Origin: Salinisphaera aquimarina
GTDB taxonomy: Bacteria; Pseudomonadota; Gammaproteobacteria; Nevskiales; Salinisphaeraceae
Reading direction: 5' to 3'
Assembly (NCBI RefSeq): GCF_042643355.1
Contig: NZ_JBHRSS010000003.1
Coordinates: forward strand, 372,001 to 436,000
Length of the DNA stretch: 64,000 nucleotides
Below the pieces are notes generated by a model. That model had not been told where the DNA came from, did no database searches, and was given only the letters and a program-made list of their open reading frames with translations. Positions 42,784 through 52,023 of this stretch are shown in pieces (the stretch's first letter is position 1; each line of letters begins with the position of its first letter). The position numbers were made by a program, and so were the translations under genes.

Positions 42784-43977
42784 TCAGTTCTCCCGGGGGT
42801 CGTGCAGGCAAACGCGCGCGGCCAGCAGCGCGTCGATTTCGGATTCGTTGTAACCGGCTTCGGCCAGCACCTCGCGGGTGTGGCCGCCCAGCGGCGGATC
42901 GGGACGCTGCTGGTCGGGCGTCATGCCGATACCCGGCAGGCCCGCGAGGGGCAGAACGCCCAGCGCGGGCGTATCGACTTCGGTGAACACGCCCATGTCG
43001 CGAACCTGTTCGTCGGCCACCAGATCGGCGTATTCGTTGACCGGCCCGCACAGCACGCCGACCGCATTGAACTGCTCGACCCAGTCGTCGCGATCGCGCT
43101 CACGGAACTCGACGGCCATTGCCGCATGCAGGGCATCGATATTCTCGATACGCGCGTTGTTGGTGGCAAAGCGCGGGTCGTCGGCCCACTCGGGATGCCC
43201 GACCACGTCGCAGAGCTTGGCGAACATGGCATTGCGCAGACAGGTGACCGACATCATGCCGCTGCGGGTGGCAAAGAAACCCGACGGCGCCGTGGTGGGG
43301 GTTCCGGCCTGGCCGTCACGCATCAGATTCTGCAGCAGCGCGGTCATCTGGAATGCGGTCGCGGCCTGAATCAGGGATATCTGCAGATGCCGACCCTGCC
43401 CGCTCGCGCGCTGTTCAAAGAGCGCGCCGGCCATGGCGAAGCCCGCGTACAGGCCGGTGACCATATCCACTGCGAGCATGCCCACGCGCCGCGGCGTGCC
43501 GCTGGCGTCGCGGTTCATCGACGCCATGCCGCTCACCGCCTGGATGATCGAATCCGAACCGGGTCGTCTTGCATGCGGACCGTTCTGGCCGTAACCGGAA
43601 ATCGAGACCACGATAATCCCGGGGCGCTCGGCGGCGAGGCGTTCATAGCCGAGGCCGAGCTTGGCCAGCACGCCGGGACGGAAACTTTCCACAATGACAT
43701 CGGCCTCCTCGGCGAGCCGATGCAGTACCGCCTTGCCCTCGTCGCTGCGCGCGTCCACACAGATCGCACGCTTGCCCCAGTTCGCCGGCAGGCTCATCGA
43801 ACTGCTGCCGTTACGGGCTTCGCCCATCAGCCGGCCCCAGTCGCCCTCGGGCGGCTCGACCTTGATCACGTCGGCGCCCATGGCCGCGAGCATGCCGGCA
43901 GCATAGGGCCCGGCCAGACCCTGGGCCAGATCGAGCACGCGAACGCCGCGATACGGCTGCAATGCGTTATCGGTCAT
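42784..43977 (-). CDS. CaiB/BaiF-type CoA transferase (class III)
   Basis: 397 residues. Family marks: VRVLDLAQGLAGPYAAGMLAAMGADVIKVEPPEGD at the start (the Asp nucleophile region lies later), NWGKRAICVDARSDEG and VDMVTGLYAGFAMAGALFEQ. It moves CoA from an acyl-CoA to a carboxylic acid. Combined with a TRAP transporter, it probably activates the imported acid. It follows dctP after an attenuator-like hairpin. ATG 43977 is a good start. Confidence 0.9.
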   Translation of the reverse strand: MTDNALQPYRGVRVLDLAQGLAGPYAAGMLAAMGADVIKVEPPEGDWGRLMGEARNGSSSMSLPANWGKRAICVDARSDEGKAVLHRLAEEADVIVESFRPGVLAKLGLGYERLAAERPGIIVVSISGYGQNGPHARRPGSDSIIQAVSGMASMNRDASGTPRRVGMLAVDMVTGLYAGFAMAGALFEQRASGQGRHLQISLIQAATAFQMTALLQNLMRDGQAGTPTTAPSGFFATRSGMMSVTCLRNAMFAKLCDVVGHPEWADDPRFATNNARIENIDALHAAMAVEFRERDRDDWVEQFNAVGVLCGPVNEYADLVADEQVRDMGVFTEVDTPALGVLPLAGLPGIGMTPDQQRPDPPLGGHTREVLAEAGYNESEIDALLAARVCLHDPREN

Positions 43978-43995
43978 TGAAATTCATCCCGAACG

Positions 43996-44035
43996 AAAAG
44001 ACCGGGCCCGGCGACAGCCACGTATCGCCGGACCC
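43996..44035 (-). terminator. Attenuator hairpin after dctP
   Basis: On the minus strand, an 11-bp stem with one G-U pair (44025-44035 with 44004-44014), a 10-nt loop, then GGTCTTTTCG. It would reduce read-through from the binding-protein gene into the enzyme and permease genes, fitting the higher need for a binding protein. Confidence 0.55.
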
Positions 44036-44043
44036 TGGAGCCG

Positions 44044-45171
44044 CTAGCTGGCGTCGGCCAGCAGGTGGGTCTTGAGCAGCTCGTAGTACTGCTGCTCACT
44101 GAGGTTCTTGCCCTCGATGAGCGGTTTCCACTTGGCCAGATTCTTCTGGAACGCCTGCACGATGGCCTCGGCGTTGTCGACTCCGCGCGAACTCGCCGTC
44201 TTGGCCGCCTGTGCGATCTGCGACTTCATGAACGCATCGCGCTGCTCGACCAGCGCCGGTGACGCGTCGACGAAATTCATGCCGTTCTTGTTCGCGGTGA
44301 CCCGGGCTTCCTTCTCCTCGGCGGTGTAGGAATACACCGTCGACGCGAGCGCCTGCAAGGCGGCGTCCTGCATGATCGCCTGGGTCTTGGCATCCAGACC
44401 TTCCCAGACATCCTGCGAGATGTTGAACAGCGAGCCGCCCTGGAAGCCGCCCATCGGCAACGTCGCCACGCTATGGGCCACTTCGCCCAGCGACAGCGAC
44501 TTGAGCCAGCTGACCGCGCCGATCACGCAGTCGACCTGGCCGCGCTCCATCGCCTCGTAGGATTCATTGTTGGGGATATTGATCGGCACGCCGCCGATCT
44601 GGGTCACCCAGCGGCCAACCTCCGCGCCCGGGGCGCGCATGCGCAGACCCTTGGGGTCGAAGCCGTCGGTCATCGGCTGCTTGCACATCGCCTGATACGG
44701 CGGGGTCGAATAAGTCGCCAGAAAATGGACGTTATAGCTCTTGTACTCATCCATGCACTGCGGGCAGTCGTTGAGGATGGTATCGGTGACCGCGGCGGCG
44801 GTGACCGCGTTATCGCTGTTGAAGAACGACAGATCCGAAAGCACCGTATTCACCGGCAGCGAGGTCGGGAAATACACCGACACGATGAAACCGGCATCGA
44901 TGAGCTGATCGTTGATCGCCGACAGCATGGTTTTGGCGGAGGCGGCGGCCTCGGACGGGTAGAAGGCAAACTCGACCTTGCCGTCGGTCTTTTTTTCCAC
45001 GATATCGATGAACTTGACGATGCCGTCCTGGCTGGTCGGGTGCGTCGGCGGCAGATAGGTCGCGTAGGTCAGCTGGCGCGCCTCGACGCCCGTGCTCAGA
45101 GTCACCCCTGCCGCCACCAGTGCGAAAGACAGGGCCCGCAACGGTCCCTTCACTCGGAATTTCAAGCTCAT
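44044..45171 (-). CDS. dctP: TRAP transporter substrate-binding protein (DctP)
   Basis: 375 residues with a signal peptide ending near TGVEA. The DctP-type blocks are TYLPPTHPTSQDGIVKFIDIVEKKTDGKVEFAFYPSEA, GLRMRAPGAEVGRWVTQIGGVPINIP (with the ligand-binding Arg) and GQVDCVIGAVSWLKSL. It captures a carboxylate in the periplasm for DctQM. First gene of the minus-strand operon; GAGGGAGA precedes ATG 45171. Confidence 0.92.
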   Translation of the reverse strand: MSLKFRVKGPLRALSFALVAAGVTLSTGVEARQLTYATYLPPTHPTSQDGIVKFIDIVEKKTDGKVEFAFYPSEAAASAKTMLSAINDQLIDAGFIVSVYFPTSLPVNTVLSDLSFFNSDNAVTAAAVTDTILNDCPQCMDEYKSYNVHFLATYSTPPYQAMCKQPMTDGFDPKGLRMRAPGAEVGRWVTQIGGVPINIPNNESYEAMERGQVDCVIGAVSWLKSLSLGEVAHSVATLPMGGFQGGSLFNISQDVWEGLDAKTQAIMQDAALQALASTVYSYTAEEKEARVTANKNGMNFVDASPALVEQRDAFMKSQIAQAAKTASSRGVDNAEAIVQAFQKNLAKWKPLIEGKNLSEQQYYELLKTHLLADAS

Positions 45172-45711
45172 CGAATCTCCCTCCGGTTATGTTTTTTCTG
45201 ACGTGTTGTAAGCGCCTCGTGTGGGCACCGATCTAAGCACGTCGCTCAAAACCGGTCAACGGTATTCTGTATACAACAATAACAGCCGTACGATATCCAA
45301 CGCCGTGGCGACACGCCGCCATTCGATCGAATGCATCAGGCATCGGCGCTTGTGCGACCCGTCTGACGAAACCTTGGGCGTGATCCTAAAGCCCGATACG
45401 CTGCCCAATACGGCATGCGCACGGTGATTCCGCGCCATCAGGCTGGCATGCCATCGGCGCAAGACGCGCGCGTCGCTGATCAGCCGGCGACGGTACGGGC
45501 AGCGACTGGGGTTCTGGCGGGACAGGAGTACGCGGGCGACGCCACGCGATGCCATACGACTATTGGCTTGCGGCGGCAAAGCCGGTCGGACGCTGCTTCG
45601 GCGACTGTTGCGCCGGCAGATCGCTTCGCCGGGCTCGTTTTCTTAACAGAAAAAGCCCCTGGCTAAAGAGGCGCAGATGTATCCGCGCGCTGCGAGGACG
45701 CTCGCGATGGC
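45172..45711. other. Long intergenic region upstream of dctP, with a GntR-type palindrome
   Basis: 540 bp with no supported gene. TGTATACA at 45268-45275 is a perfect palindrome about 100 bp before dctP, of the kind bound by FadR/GntR regulators of TRAP operons; no such regulator gene is in this window. The end of the CMD-family gene is at the right edge, with a weak hairpin (45645-45665) that could terminate it. Confidence 0.4.
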
Positions 45712-46239
45712 TCACACGTCCGGATACATCTCGAACGCGTTGAGCGTGTACGCCACCAGGGCGTAATAGCCCATGATGCCGACGGCTTCGACGAACGCGG
45801 TCTCGCCGAGCGTCTGCCGGGCCTGATCGCGCACCGCGTCGTCGAGGCGGTTGTGCGCCAGCAGTTGGGCCGCCATCCGATATAGCGTGAGCAGCCTTCC
45901 ATCGGCGAAACCCGGATCGCGACGCTCGCGAACCGCGTCGACCGCCGCCGCGTCAAGCCCGGCGGCGCGCGCGATCGGCTCGTGAAAATACTGTTCCGCG
46001 GCGCAGTCGTGATGGGCCGCCACACACAGGATCAGCAGCTCCGATTCAGCCGCCGATAACGAAGACTGGTAGCGGCAGAATTCGCCCAGGCGCTGCGCTC
46101 TGTCGGCGAGCACCGGGCTATGCAGCCAGGCCAGGAACGGCCCGTCCGCACTCTTGCGGCTGCGCAATACCTGCGCCAGCACGTCTTTCTGCTCAGGGGT
46201 GAGGTCGGCTTCCTGCGGCAACGGCAGTTTCGATTTCAT
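45712..46239 (-). CDS. Carboxymuconolactone decarboxylase/AhpD-like family protein
   Basis: 175 residues, all helical. The layout (FLAWLHSPVLADRAQRLGEFCRYQ, SELLILCVAAHHDCAAEQYFHEPIARAAGLD, and FVEAVGIMGYYALVAYTLNAFE) matches the CMD fold. It lacks the CxxC pair of AhpD; a single Cys lies in the ILCVAAHHDC segment together with a His, as in gamma-CMD proteins. Function unknown. It is 111 bp downstream of the UspA gene on the same strand. Confidence 0.8.
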   Translation of the reverse strand: MKSKLPLPQEADLTPEQKDVLAQVLRSRKSADGPFLAWLHSPVLADRAQRLGEFCRYQSSLSAAESELLILCVAAHHDCAAEQYFHEPIARAAGLDAAAVDAVRERRDPGFADGRLLTLYRMAAQLLAHNRLDDAVRDQARQTLGETAFVEAVGIMGYYALVAYTLNAFEMYPDV

Positions 46240-46350
46240 GGCGGATCACTCGCGACAGGGCGCAGCACCATGCCGCGCGTCGCAGGCATTCTATCCGCTG
46301 CCGGCCTCCGGATGCCGAGCCCCGACGCAGAGGCCGTCGCTGCCGTACTA

Positions 46351-47211
46351 CTAGCGAATGATCAGCAGCGGCAGCTTGGCATGCCGGATCATGTCGGTGG
46401 TCGTGCTGCCGACCAGCAGCTGACGGATACGCGAATGGCCGTAGGCGCCCATGACCAGCATATCGATCGCGTTGCGCTGCTTGTAGTCGCGCAGAGTAGC
46501 CTCGACCTCGCCGCCGAGAATCTCGCTGTGCACCGAGGCGCAGCTGCCCTGCAACTGTTCGGCGGCGCGATCGAGGTCCTTGCGCCGCTGCTCGCTCGGG
46601 TCGCCGACATACACCAGATGGCATTCGACGCCGGCAAACAGCGTGCTCGCCACCACCCGCTCGATCATGCGCTGGCCGGTGGCGCTGCCGTCGAACGAGA
46701 TCAGGATCCGCTCGGGAGCGGTGAAATTCTGCGGCGTGATGAGAATCGGGCAGGCCAGTGAGCGAATCACGCGCTCGAGGTTCGAGCCGAGATGACCGTG
46801 GGCGGTCTCGCCGCTCTCGCCGCGCTTGCCGAGCACCAGCAGGCGAATGCTGTCCTGCATGTCGGTCAGTGTCTCGACCAGTTCGCCGTTGCGCTGGCGA
46901 CTTTCCGGCGCATCCACGCCGTCGGCACGGGCACGTTCGCACGCGGCGTCCAGCATCAGGCGGCCTTCCTCGCGGGCGACGCGGGCGCGTTTCTCGTCGA
47001 GTTCGGCCAACTCGGCCAGCAGATGCTCGCGCGCGCCCAGACCGATCTGGCCGGTCGTGTCGGTGGCCGCCGCGGGCCGTGCGTTGCGATCGATCGCGTG
47101 CACGAAGGTCAGCGGCGCCTGCAGCGTGCGGCTGGCCCAGGCCGCGGCGTCGCACACGGAGGTGGAAAAATGCGACCCGTCGATACAGGCGGTGATATGG
47201 CGCTCGGTCAT
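46351..47211 (-). CDS. Tandem universal stress protein (UspA family)
   Basis: 286 residues made of two Usp domains (about 1-150 and 155-286). The second has an intact nucleotide-binding end (MLVMGAYGHSRIRQLLVGSTTTDMI), while the first ends in VLGKRGESGE..GHLGSNLERVIRS. It is placed 55 bp after the SulP transporter gene and likely co-transcribed; Usp proteins are known partners of such transporters. Role in stress or in regulation of the transporter is inferred. Confidence 0.88.
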   Translation of the reverse strand: MTERHITACIDGSHFSTSVCDAAAWASRTLQAPLTFVHAIDRNARPAAATDTTGQIGLGAREHLLAELAELDEKRARVAREEGRLMLDAACERARADGVDAPESRQRNGELVETLTDMQDSIRLLVLGKRGESGETAHGHLGSNLERVIRSLACPILITPQNFTAPERILISFDGSATGQRMIERVVASTLFAGVECHLVYVGDPSEQRRKDLDRAAEQLQGSCASVHSEILGGEVEATLRDYKQRNAIDMLVMGAYGHSRIRQLLVGSTTTDMIRHAKLPLLIIR

Positions 47212-47266
47212 GGTCTCTCCTTCTCGCGGTCCCGATGGCTGTTGTTGTACCCGGGGCGAATAATGC

Positions 47267-48751
47267 TCAGTGTCCGCCGATCAGTTTTTCTGCATCGGGC
47301 TTGTCGTGCACGGCAATCTGATCGACCAGTGTCGCACTGGCTTCGTTGAGACCGATGACCTCGACGTGTGCGCCTTCGCGGCGGAACTTGATCACCACCT
47401 TGTCGAGGGCGCCCACCGCGGTGATATCCCAGAAATGCGCGCGGCGCAGATCGATGCGCACGGCGTCGATCGCTTCCTTGAAATCGAAGCCGGCCACGAA
47501 CTGATCGGCCGAAGTGAAGAACACCTGCCCGACGACCTCATATTCGCGACAACCGTCGGCGTCCAGCGTGCTGTCGATCACCAGCAGACGTCCGACCTTG
47601 TTGGCGAAGAACAGTGCCGACAACAGCACGCCCACGAGCACGCCGATGGCCAGATTGTGAGTCGCCACCACCACGACCACCGTGGCCAGCATGACGATAT
47701 TCGTGCTCAGCGGGTGCTTGCGCATGTCGCGCAACGATTCCCAGTTGAAGGTGCCGATCGAGACCATGATCATCACCGCCACCAGCGCGGCCATGGGAAT
47801 ACGGGCAACCCAGTCGGAGGCGAACACCACCATGATCAACAGCACCACGCCGGCGCACAGGGTCGACAGGCGGGTACGCCCACCGGACTTCACGTTGATC
47901 ACGGTCTGGCCGATCATGCCGCAACCGGCCATGCCGCCGAGCAGGCCGGTGCCGATGTTGGCCAGGCCCTGGCCCTTGCACTCGCGGTTCTTGTCGCTGG
48001 GCGTGTCGGTCAGATCATCGACGATCGTCGCCGTCATCATCGATTCCATCAGCCCGACCAGGGTCAGCATGATGGCGTAGGGCAGCACGATCCACAGCGT
48101 CTCCAGGTTCAACGGCACGTCCGGCCACAGGAACACCGGCAGCGAATCGGGCAGTGCACCCATGTCGCCGACCGTATGGATGCTCATGCCGGTGGCCATG
48201 TAAATGCCCGTCATCACCACGATACAGATCAGCGGCGACGGCAGCATGCGGCCGATCACCGGCACATAGGGGAACAGATAGATGATCGCCAGCCCGCCCG
48301 CGGTCATGGCATAGACCGGCCAGGTGACATCGGTGAGTTCGGGCAGTTGGGCCATGAAGATCAGAATCGCCAGCGCGTTGACGAAACCGGTGACCACCGA
48401 ACGCGACACGAAGCGCATCAGTGAACCCAGGCGCAGATAGCCGGCCAGGATCTGCAGCACACCGGTGAGCAGGGTAGCGGCGAACAGGTATTGCAGCCCG
48501 TGCTCGGCGACCAGCGTGGTCAGAAGCAGCGCCATCGCGCCGGTGGCCGCCGAGATCATGGCCGGGCGGCCACCGGCAAAGGCGGTGATCACGCAGATGG
48601 AAAACGAGGCATAAAGACCGACTTTCGGATCCACCCCGGCGATGATCGAGAACGCGATGGCCTCCGGAATCAGGGCCAGGGCGACCACCGTGCCGGCGAG
48701 CACATCGGCTCTTATATTGGAGAACCAGGTCTGTCGTATCTGTTGAAGCAT
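47267..48751 (-). CDS. SulP/SLC26-family anion transporter with STAS domain
   Basis: 494 residues from ATG 48751; a longer frame to 48814 lacks support. It has 10-14 membrane helices with SulP landmarks (LAGTVVALALIPEAIAFSIIAGVDPKVGLYAS, VMTGFVNALAI-like block, GGMAGCGMIGQTVINVKSGGRTRLS), followed by a STAS domain at about 390-494. It exchanges or imports sulfate, bicarbonate or a similar anion using sodium or protons. The following UspA gene suggests coupled stress control. Substrate unassigned; the short BicA-like form favours bicarbonate or sulfate. Confidence 0.9.
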   Translation of the reverse strand: MLQQIRQTWFSNIRADVLAGTVVALALIPEAIAFSIIAGVDPKVGLYASFSICVITAFAGGRPAMISAATGAMALLLTTLVAEHGLQYLFAATLLTGVLQILAGYLRLGSLMRFVSRSVVTGFVNALAILIFMAQLPELTDVTWPVYAMTAGGLAIIYLFPYVPVIGRMLPSPLICIVVMTGIYMATGMSIHTVGDMGALPDSLPVFLWPDVPLNLETLWIVLPYAIMLTLVGLMESMMTATIVDDLTDTPSDKNRECKGQGLANIGTGLLGGMAGCGMIGQTVINVKSGGRTRLSTLCAGVVLLIMVVFASDWVARIPMAALVAVMIMVSIGTFNWESLRDMRKHPLSTNIVMLATVVVVVATHNLAIGVLVGVLLSALFFANKVGRLLVIDSTLDADGCREYEVVGQVFFTSADQFVAGFDFKEAIDAVRIDLRRAHFWDITAVGALDKVVIKFRREGAHVEVIGLNEASATLVDQIAVHDKPDAEKLIGGH

Positions 48752-49194
48752 GCGTCGTTGGGTCTGTCGGTAAGCAGGGAGAGCGCGCCACGACTGCGAT
48801 ACGCCGGCGCGCACACGGCAGGCGGTGACGCCCGCGCAAGGGAAAGGATCGACGGACGTTGCCGCAATGGCTCAAAGGCCCCGGGCATCGCGTGTGTTCG
48901 ATTCGAAATGGCGCTCGGCAAGCCGCAGCGCGGCGCAGAAGGCCGCGAATGCTAACAGATCGATTCAGCCGATGCGTCAGCCATCGCAATAATCGCGTCG
49001 CATACGCGCCTCCGCCGAGCCCCGAAACGCACAAGCCTTGCGCCAGCGTTCGGTCCCGTTTCCGACATCGGGCTTCGATCGATCACGGCCGCGGACGCTA
49101 TCGACCCCAGGTTGGAAACGATTACGATTTTAGTTATTGATTATAACTTGTTTGTGTGGAACGATCCTCTCCTAACCCAAATGGAGCGACACCG
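48752..49194. other. Divergent control region between sulP and ech
   Basis: 443 bp, no gene. An AT-rich patch before ech holds AGTTAT (49132-49137) and ATAACT (49143-49148), an inverted repeat with a 5-nt spacer. It lies 47 bp before the ech start and is of the type bound by MarR regulators; a MarR gene lies downstream of fcs. Confidence 0.45.
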
Positions 49195-50031
49195 ATGAGT
49201 GAATACAACAAGACCTGGGAAACCGTCATCGTCACGCTGGAGGACGGCATCGCCTGGGTGACGCTCAACCGGCCCGACAAGCGCAACGCCATGAATCCGA
49301 CGCTCAACAAGGAGATGATCGACGTTCTGGAAACGCTCGAGCTGGATCCCGAGGCGCAGGTTCTGGTGCTGCGCGGTGCGGGCTCCGCGTGGACCGCGGG
49401 CATGGATCTCAAGGAATATTTCCGCGAAATCGATGCCCAGCCGGAGATCGTCGAGGAGCGCATTCGCCGCGACTGCTCGCAGTGGCAGTGGCGCCTGCTG
49501 CGCTTCTACACCAAGCCCACCATCGCCATGGTCAACGGCTGGTGTTTCGGCGGCGCGTTCTCGCCGCTGGTGGCCTGCGACCTGGCGCTTTGCGCGGATG
49601 AAGCGGTGTTCGGGCTGTCGGAAATCAACTGGGGCATTCCACCCGGCAACCTGGTGAGCAAGTCGCTGGCCGACACCATCGGTCATCGTGAAGCGCTGTA
49701 CTACATCATGACCGGCGAGACCTTCGACGGCCCGCGCGCCGCCGAGATGGGGCTGGTCAATGCCAGCGTGCCGCTGGCCGAACTCGAGGACCGCGTGCGG
49801 ACCCTGGCGAAGACCCTGCTCGAGAAGAACCCGGTCACGCTGCGCGTGGCCAAGCACGGCTTCAAGCGCTGCCGCGAGCTGACCTGGGAACAGAGCGAGG
49901 ATTATCTGTATGCCAAGATCGATCAGGCCTTCCATCGCGACCCGGAAGACGGCCGCGCGCAGGGCCTGAAGCAGTTCCTGGACGACAAATCGATCAAGCC
50001 GGGGCTGCAGACCTACAAGCGGGGCGACTAA
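49195..50031 (+). CDS. ech: p-Hydroxycinnamoyl-CoA hydratase/lyase (feruloyl-CoA to vanillin)
   Basis: 278 residues and very close in pattern to HCHL of Pseudomonas: AWTAGMDLKEYFRE near 65-78, NGWCFGGAFSPLVACDLA, and E143 (GLSEINWGIPPGN) which is the catalytic Glu of that enzyme; the ending KSIKPGLQTYKR is also typical. It hydrates feruloyl-CoA and cleaves it to vanillin and acetyl-CoA in the cytoplasm. GGAG is 9 nt upstream of ATG 49195; a 13-codon extension to 49156 is unlikely. fcs follows 35 bp later. Confidence 0.95.
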   Translation: MSEYNKTWETVIVTLEDGIAWVTLNRPDKRNAMNPTLNKEMIDVLETLELDPEAQVLVLRGAGSAWTAGMDLKEYFREIDAQPEIVEERIRRDCSQWQWRLLRFYTKPTIAMVNGWCFGGAFSPLVACDLALCADEAVFGLSEINWGIPPGNLVSKSLADTIGHREALYYIMTGETFDGPRAAEMGLVNASVPLAELEDRVRTLAKTLLEKNPVTLRVAKHGFKRCRELTWEQSEDYLYAKIDQAFHRDPEDGRAQGLKQFLDDKSIKPGLQTYKRGD

Positions 50032-50066
50032 GCCGGACGACCACAGCCGACAGCGAGGAGATTTCG

Positions 50067-51911
50067 ATGCGCGCTATTCGCTACCGCCCCGTCGCACTCG
50101 GCCAGTCGCCCTGCGAGATCGCCTGGCGCGACACGGGCGAGGCGCTGATCACGCCGCAGCATGAACTGGACGCCTACCCGCAGCGGTTGCTCGACCGGCT
50201 GATTGACGGCGCGGCCGAGCATCCCGAAAGGACGCTGATCGCCGAGCGTGGCCGCGATGGCCAGTGGATTGAAGTCTCCTATACGGACATGCTCGCGCGC
50301 GTGCGATCCATCGCCCAGGCGTTGCATGCGCGCGGTCTGTCGGCCGAGCGGCCGATCGTGATTCTGTCGGGCAACAGCATTGCCCATCTCGCGCTCGCCT
50401 TCGGCGCGATGTGGGCCGGCATTCCCCATTGCCCGCTGTCACCGGCAGCGTCGCTGCGCTCGCGGGATTGCGGCAAGGTCCGGCATGCGATGGCGTTGCT
50501 CACCCCCGGGCTCGTGTTCGCCGATGATCTGGATGCGTTCGCCGCCGCCATCGAGGCCACCGTACCTGCAGACGTCGAAATCGTCGGCATCAGCGGAGCA
50601 CTCGCGAACCGGGAAGCGACAGCGTTCGAGCAGTTGCAGAGCACGCCGGCCAGCGCCGACATCGATGCCGTGCATGCGGCCACCGGGCCGGACACGATCG
50701 CGAAGTTTCTGTTCACGTCCGGGTCCACTAGCCTGCCCAAAGCGGTCACCACGACCCAGCGCATGCTCTGCGCGAACCAGCAGATGCTGGTGCAGACGTT
50801 TCCGTTTCTTGCCGAGGAACCGCCGGTACTGGTCGACTGGCTGCCGTGGAATCATACCTTCGGCGGCAGTCATAACGTCGGCATCGCGCTCTACAACGGC
50901 GGCAGTCTGTATATCGACGCCGGCCGACCCACCCCCGAGTTGTTCGCAGAGACAGTGCGCAATCTCAAGGATATCTCGCCGACGCTGTACCTGAACGTGC
51001 CGCGCGGCTGGGAAGAACTCAGCCACGCGCTGGAACAGGACCCAGCGTTGCGGCACAGCTTCTACAAGCGGCTCAAGCTCCAGTTCTTCGCCGCCGCCGG
51101 CCTGTCACAAACAACGTGGGACCGGCTCGACGCGCTCGCCGAAACCGCATGCGGCGAACGGATCCGCGTCATGGCCGGGCTGGGCGCGACCGAAACCGCG
51201 CCGTCGTCCATGTTCACCACCGTCCCCGGCATCCGTTCCGGCGCGGTCGGCCTGCCCTGCCCCGGCTGCATCCTCAAGCTGGTGCCGACCGGCGAGGGTT
51301 ACGAGGCGCGGTTCAGCGGGCCCCACGTCATGCCCGGCTACTGGCGCGACTCCGACAAGACCGCTGCGGTCTTCGACGACGACGGCTTCTATTGCAGCGG
51401 CGACGCCATCGATTTCATCGACCCGTCGAATCTGGCCGCAGGCTTCATGTTCGACGGCCGCATCGCCGAGAACTTCAAGCTCTCATCGGGCAGCTTCGTG
51501 AATAGTGCGGCCTTGCGCAGCCGTATCCTCGAACGCGGCAAACCCTGGGTGCAGGACGTGGTCATCACCGGCGTCGATCGCGGCGACATCGGCGCACTGG
51601 TCATTCCGGATATCGGCGAATGTCGGGAACGCCTCGGCGCCGATCGGACAGCGACACTCGCCGAGCTGCTCGCCGGCGATCGGCTGACCCCGATGTTTGC
51701 CGATATCCTCGTCGACGTGAACACGGTCGCGACCGGCAGCGCCAGCCGTATCGCCCGCGCCTGCGTACTCGCCGAACCGCCCGACTTCGATGCCGGCGAG
51801 ATCACCGACAAGGGGTCGATCAACCAGCGCCGCATGCGCACGACACGCGCGGCCCTGATCGAGCGTCTCTATGCCGGCAAGGCGCCGCATTGCATAACGA
51901 TCGATGGCTGA
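50067..51911 (+). CDS. fcs: Feruloyl-CoA synthase
   Basis: 614 residues, an adenylate-forming enzyme. P-loop FLFTSGSTSLPKAV, WNHTFGGSHNVGIALYNGGS, GLGATETAP and the late SGDAIDF/DGRIAENFKLSSG blocks match Fcs. The C-terminal Lys region is DKGSINQRRM. It activates ferulate (and p-coumarate or caffeate) with CoA and ATP. It forms an operon with ech. The DxxR hinge (FDGRIAENFKLSSG) has the feruloyl-CoA synthase form. Confidence 0.93.
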   Translation: MRAIRYRPVALGQSPCEIAWRDTGEALITPQHELDAYPQRLLDRLIDGAAEHPERTLIAERGRDGQWIEVSYTDMLARVRSIAQALHARGLSAERPIVILSGNSIAHLALAFGAMWAGIPHCPLSPAASLRSRDCGKVRHAMALLTPGLVFADDLDAFAAAIEATVPADVEIVGISGALANREATAFEQLQSTPASADIDAVHAATGPDTIAKFLFTSGSTSLPKAVTTTQRMLCANQQMLVQTFPFLAEEPPVLVDWLPWNHTFGGSHNVGIALYNGGSLYIDAGRPTPELFAETVRNLKDISPTLYLNVPRGWEELSHALEQDPALRHSFYKRLKLQFFAAAGLSQTTWDRLDALAETACGERIRVMAGLGATETAPSSMFTTVPGIRSGAVGLPCPGCILKLVPTGEGYEARFSGPHVMPGYWRDSDKTAAVFDDDGFYCSGDAIDFIDPSNLAAGFMFDGRIAENFKLSSGSFVNSAALRSRILERGKPWVQDVVITGVDRGDIGALVIPDIGECRERLGADRTATLAELLAGDRLTPMFADILVDVNTVATGSASRIARACVLAEPPDFDAGEITDKGSINQRRMRTTRAALIERLYAGKAPHCITIDG

Positions 51912-52023
51912 GGACAGGCCTGCCCGGACGAATCCACGTAAAGGGCCACGGATTTCGCACGGCTTCATTAAGCACGCCACATGACGCCGGGCCGTGGCAG
52001 CTGACCGAAGACGTGCGAGTCGG

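Noticed and set aside
41737..43980. A 747-codon plus-strand frame opposite the oxidoreductase and CoA transferase genes
   Set aside because: Antisense shadow: the minus-strand genes have clear family motifs and operon overlaps, while this frame has none.
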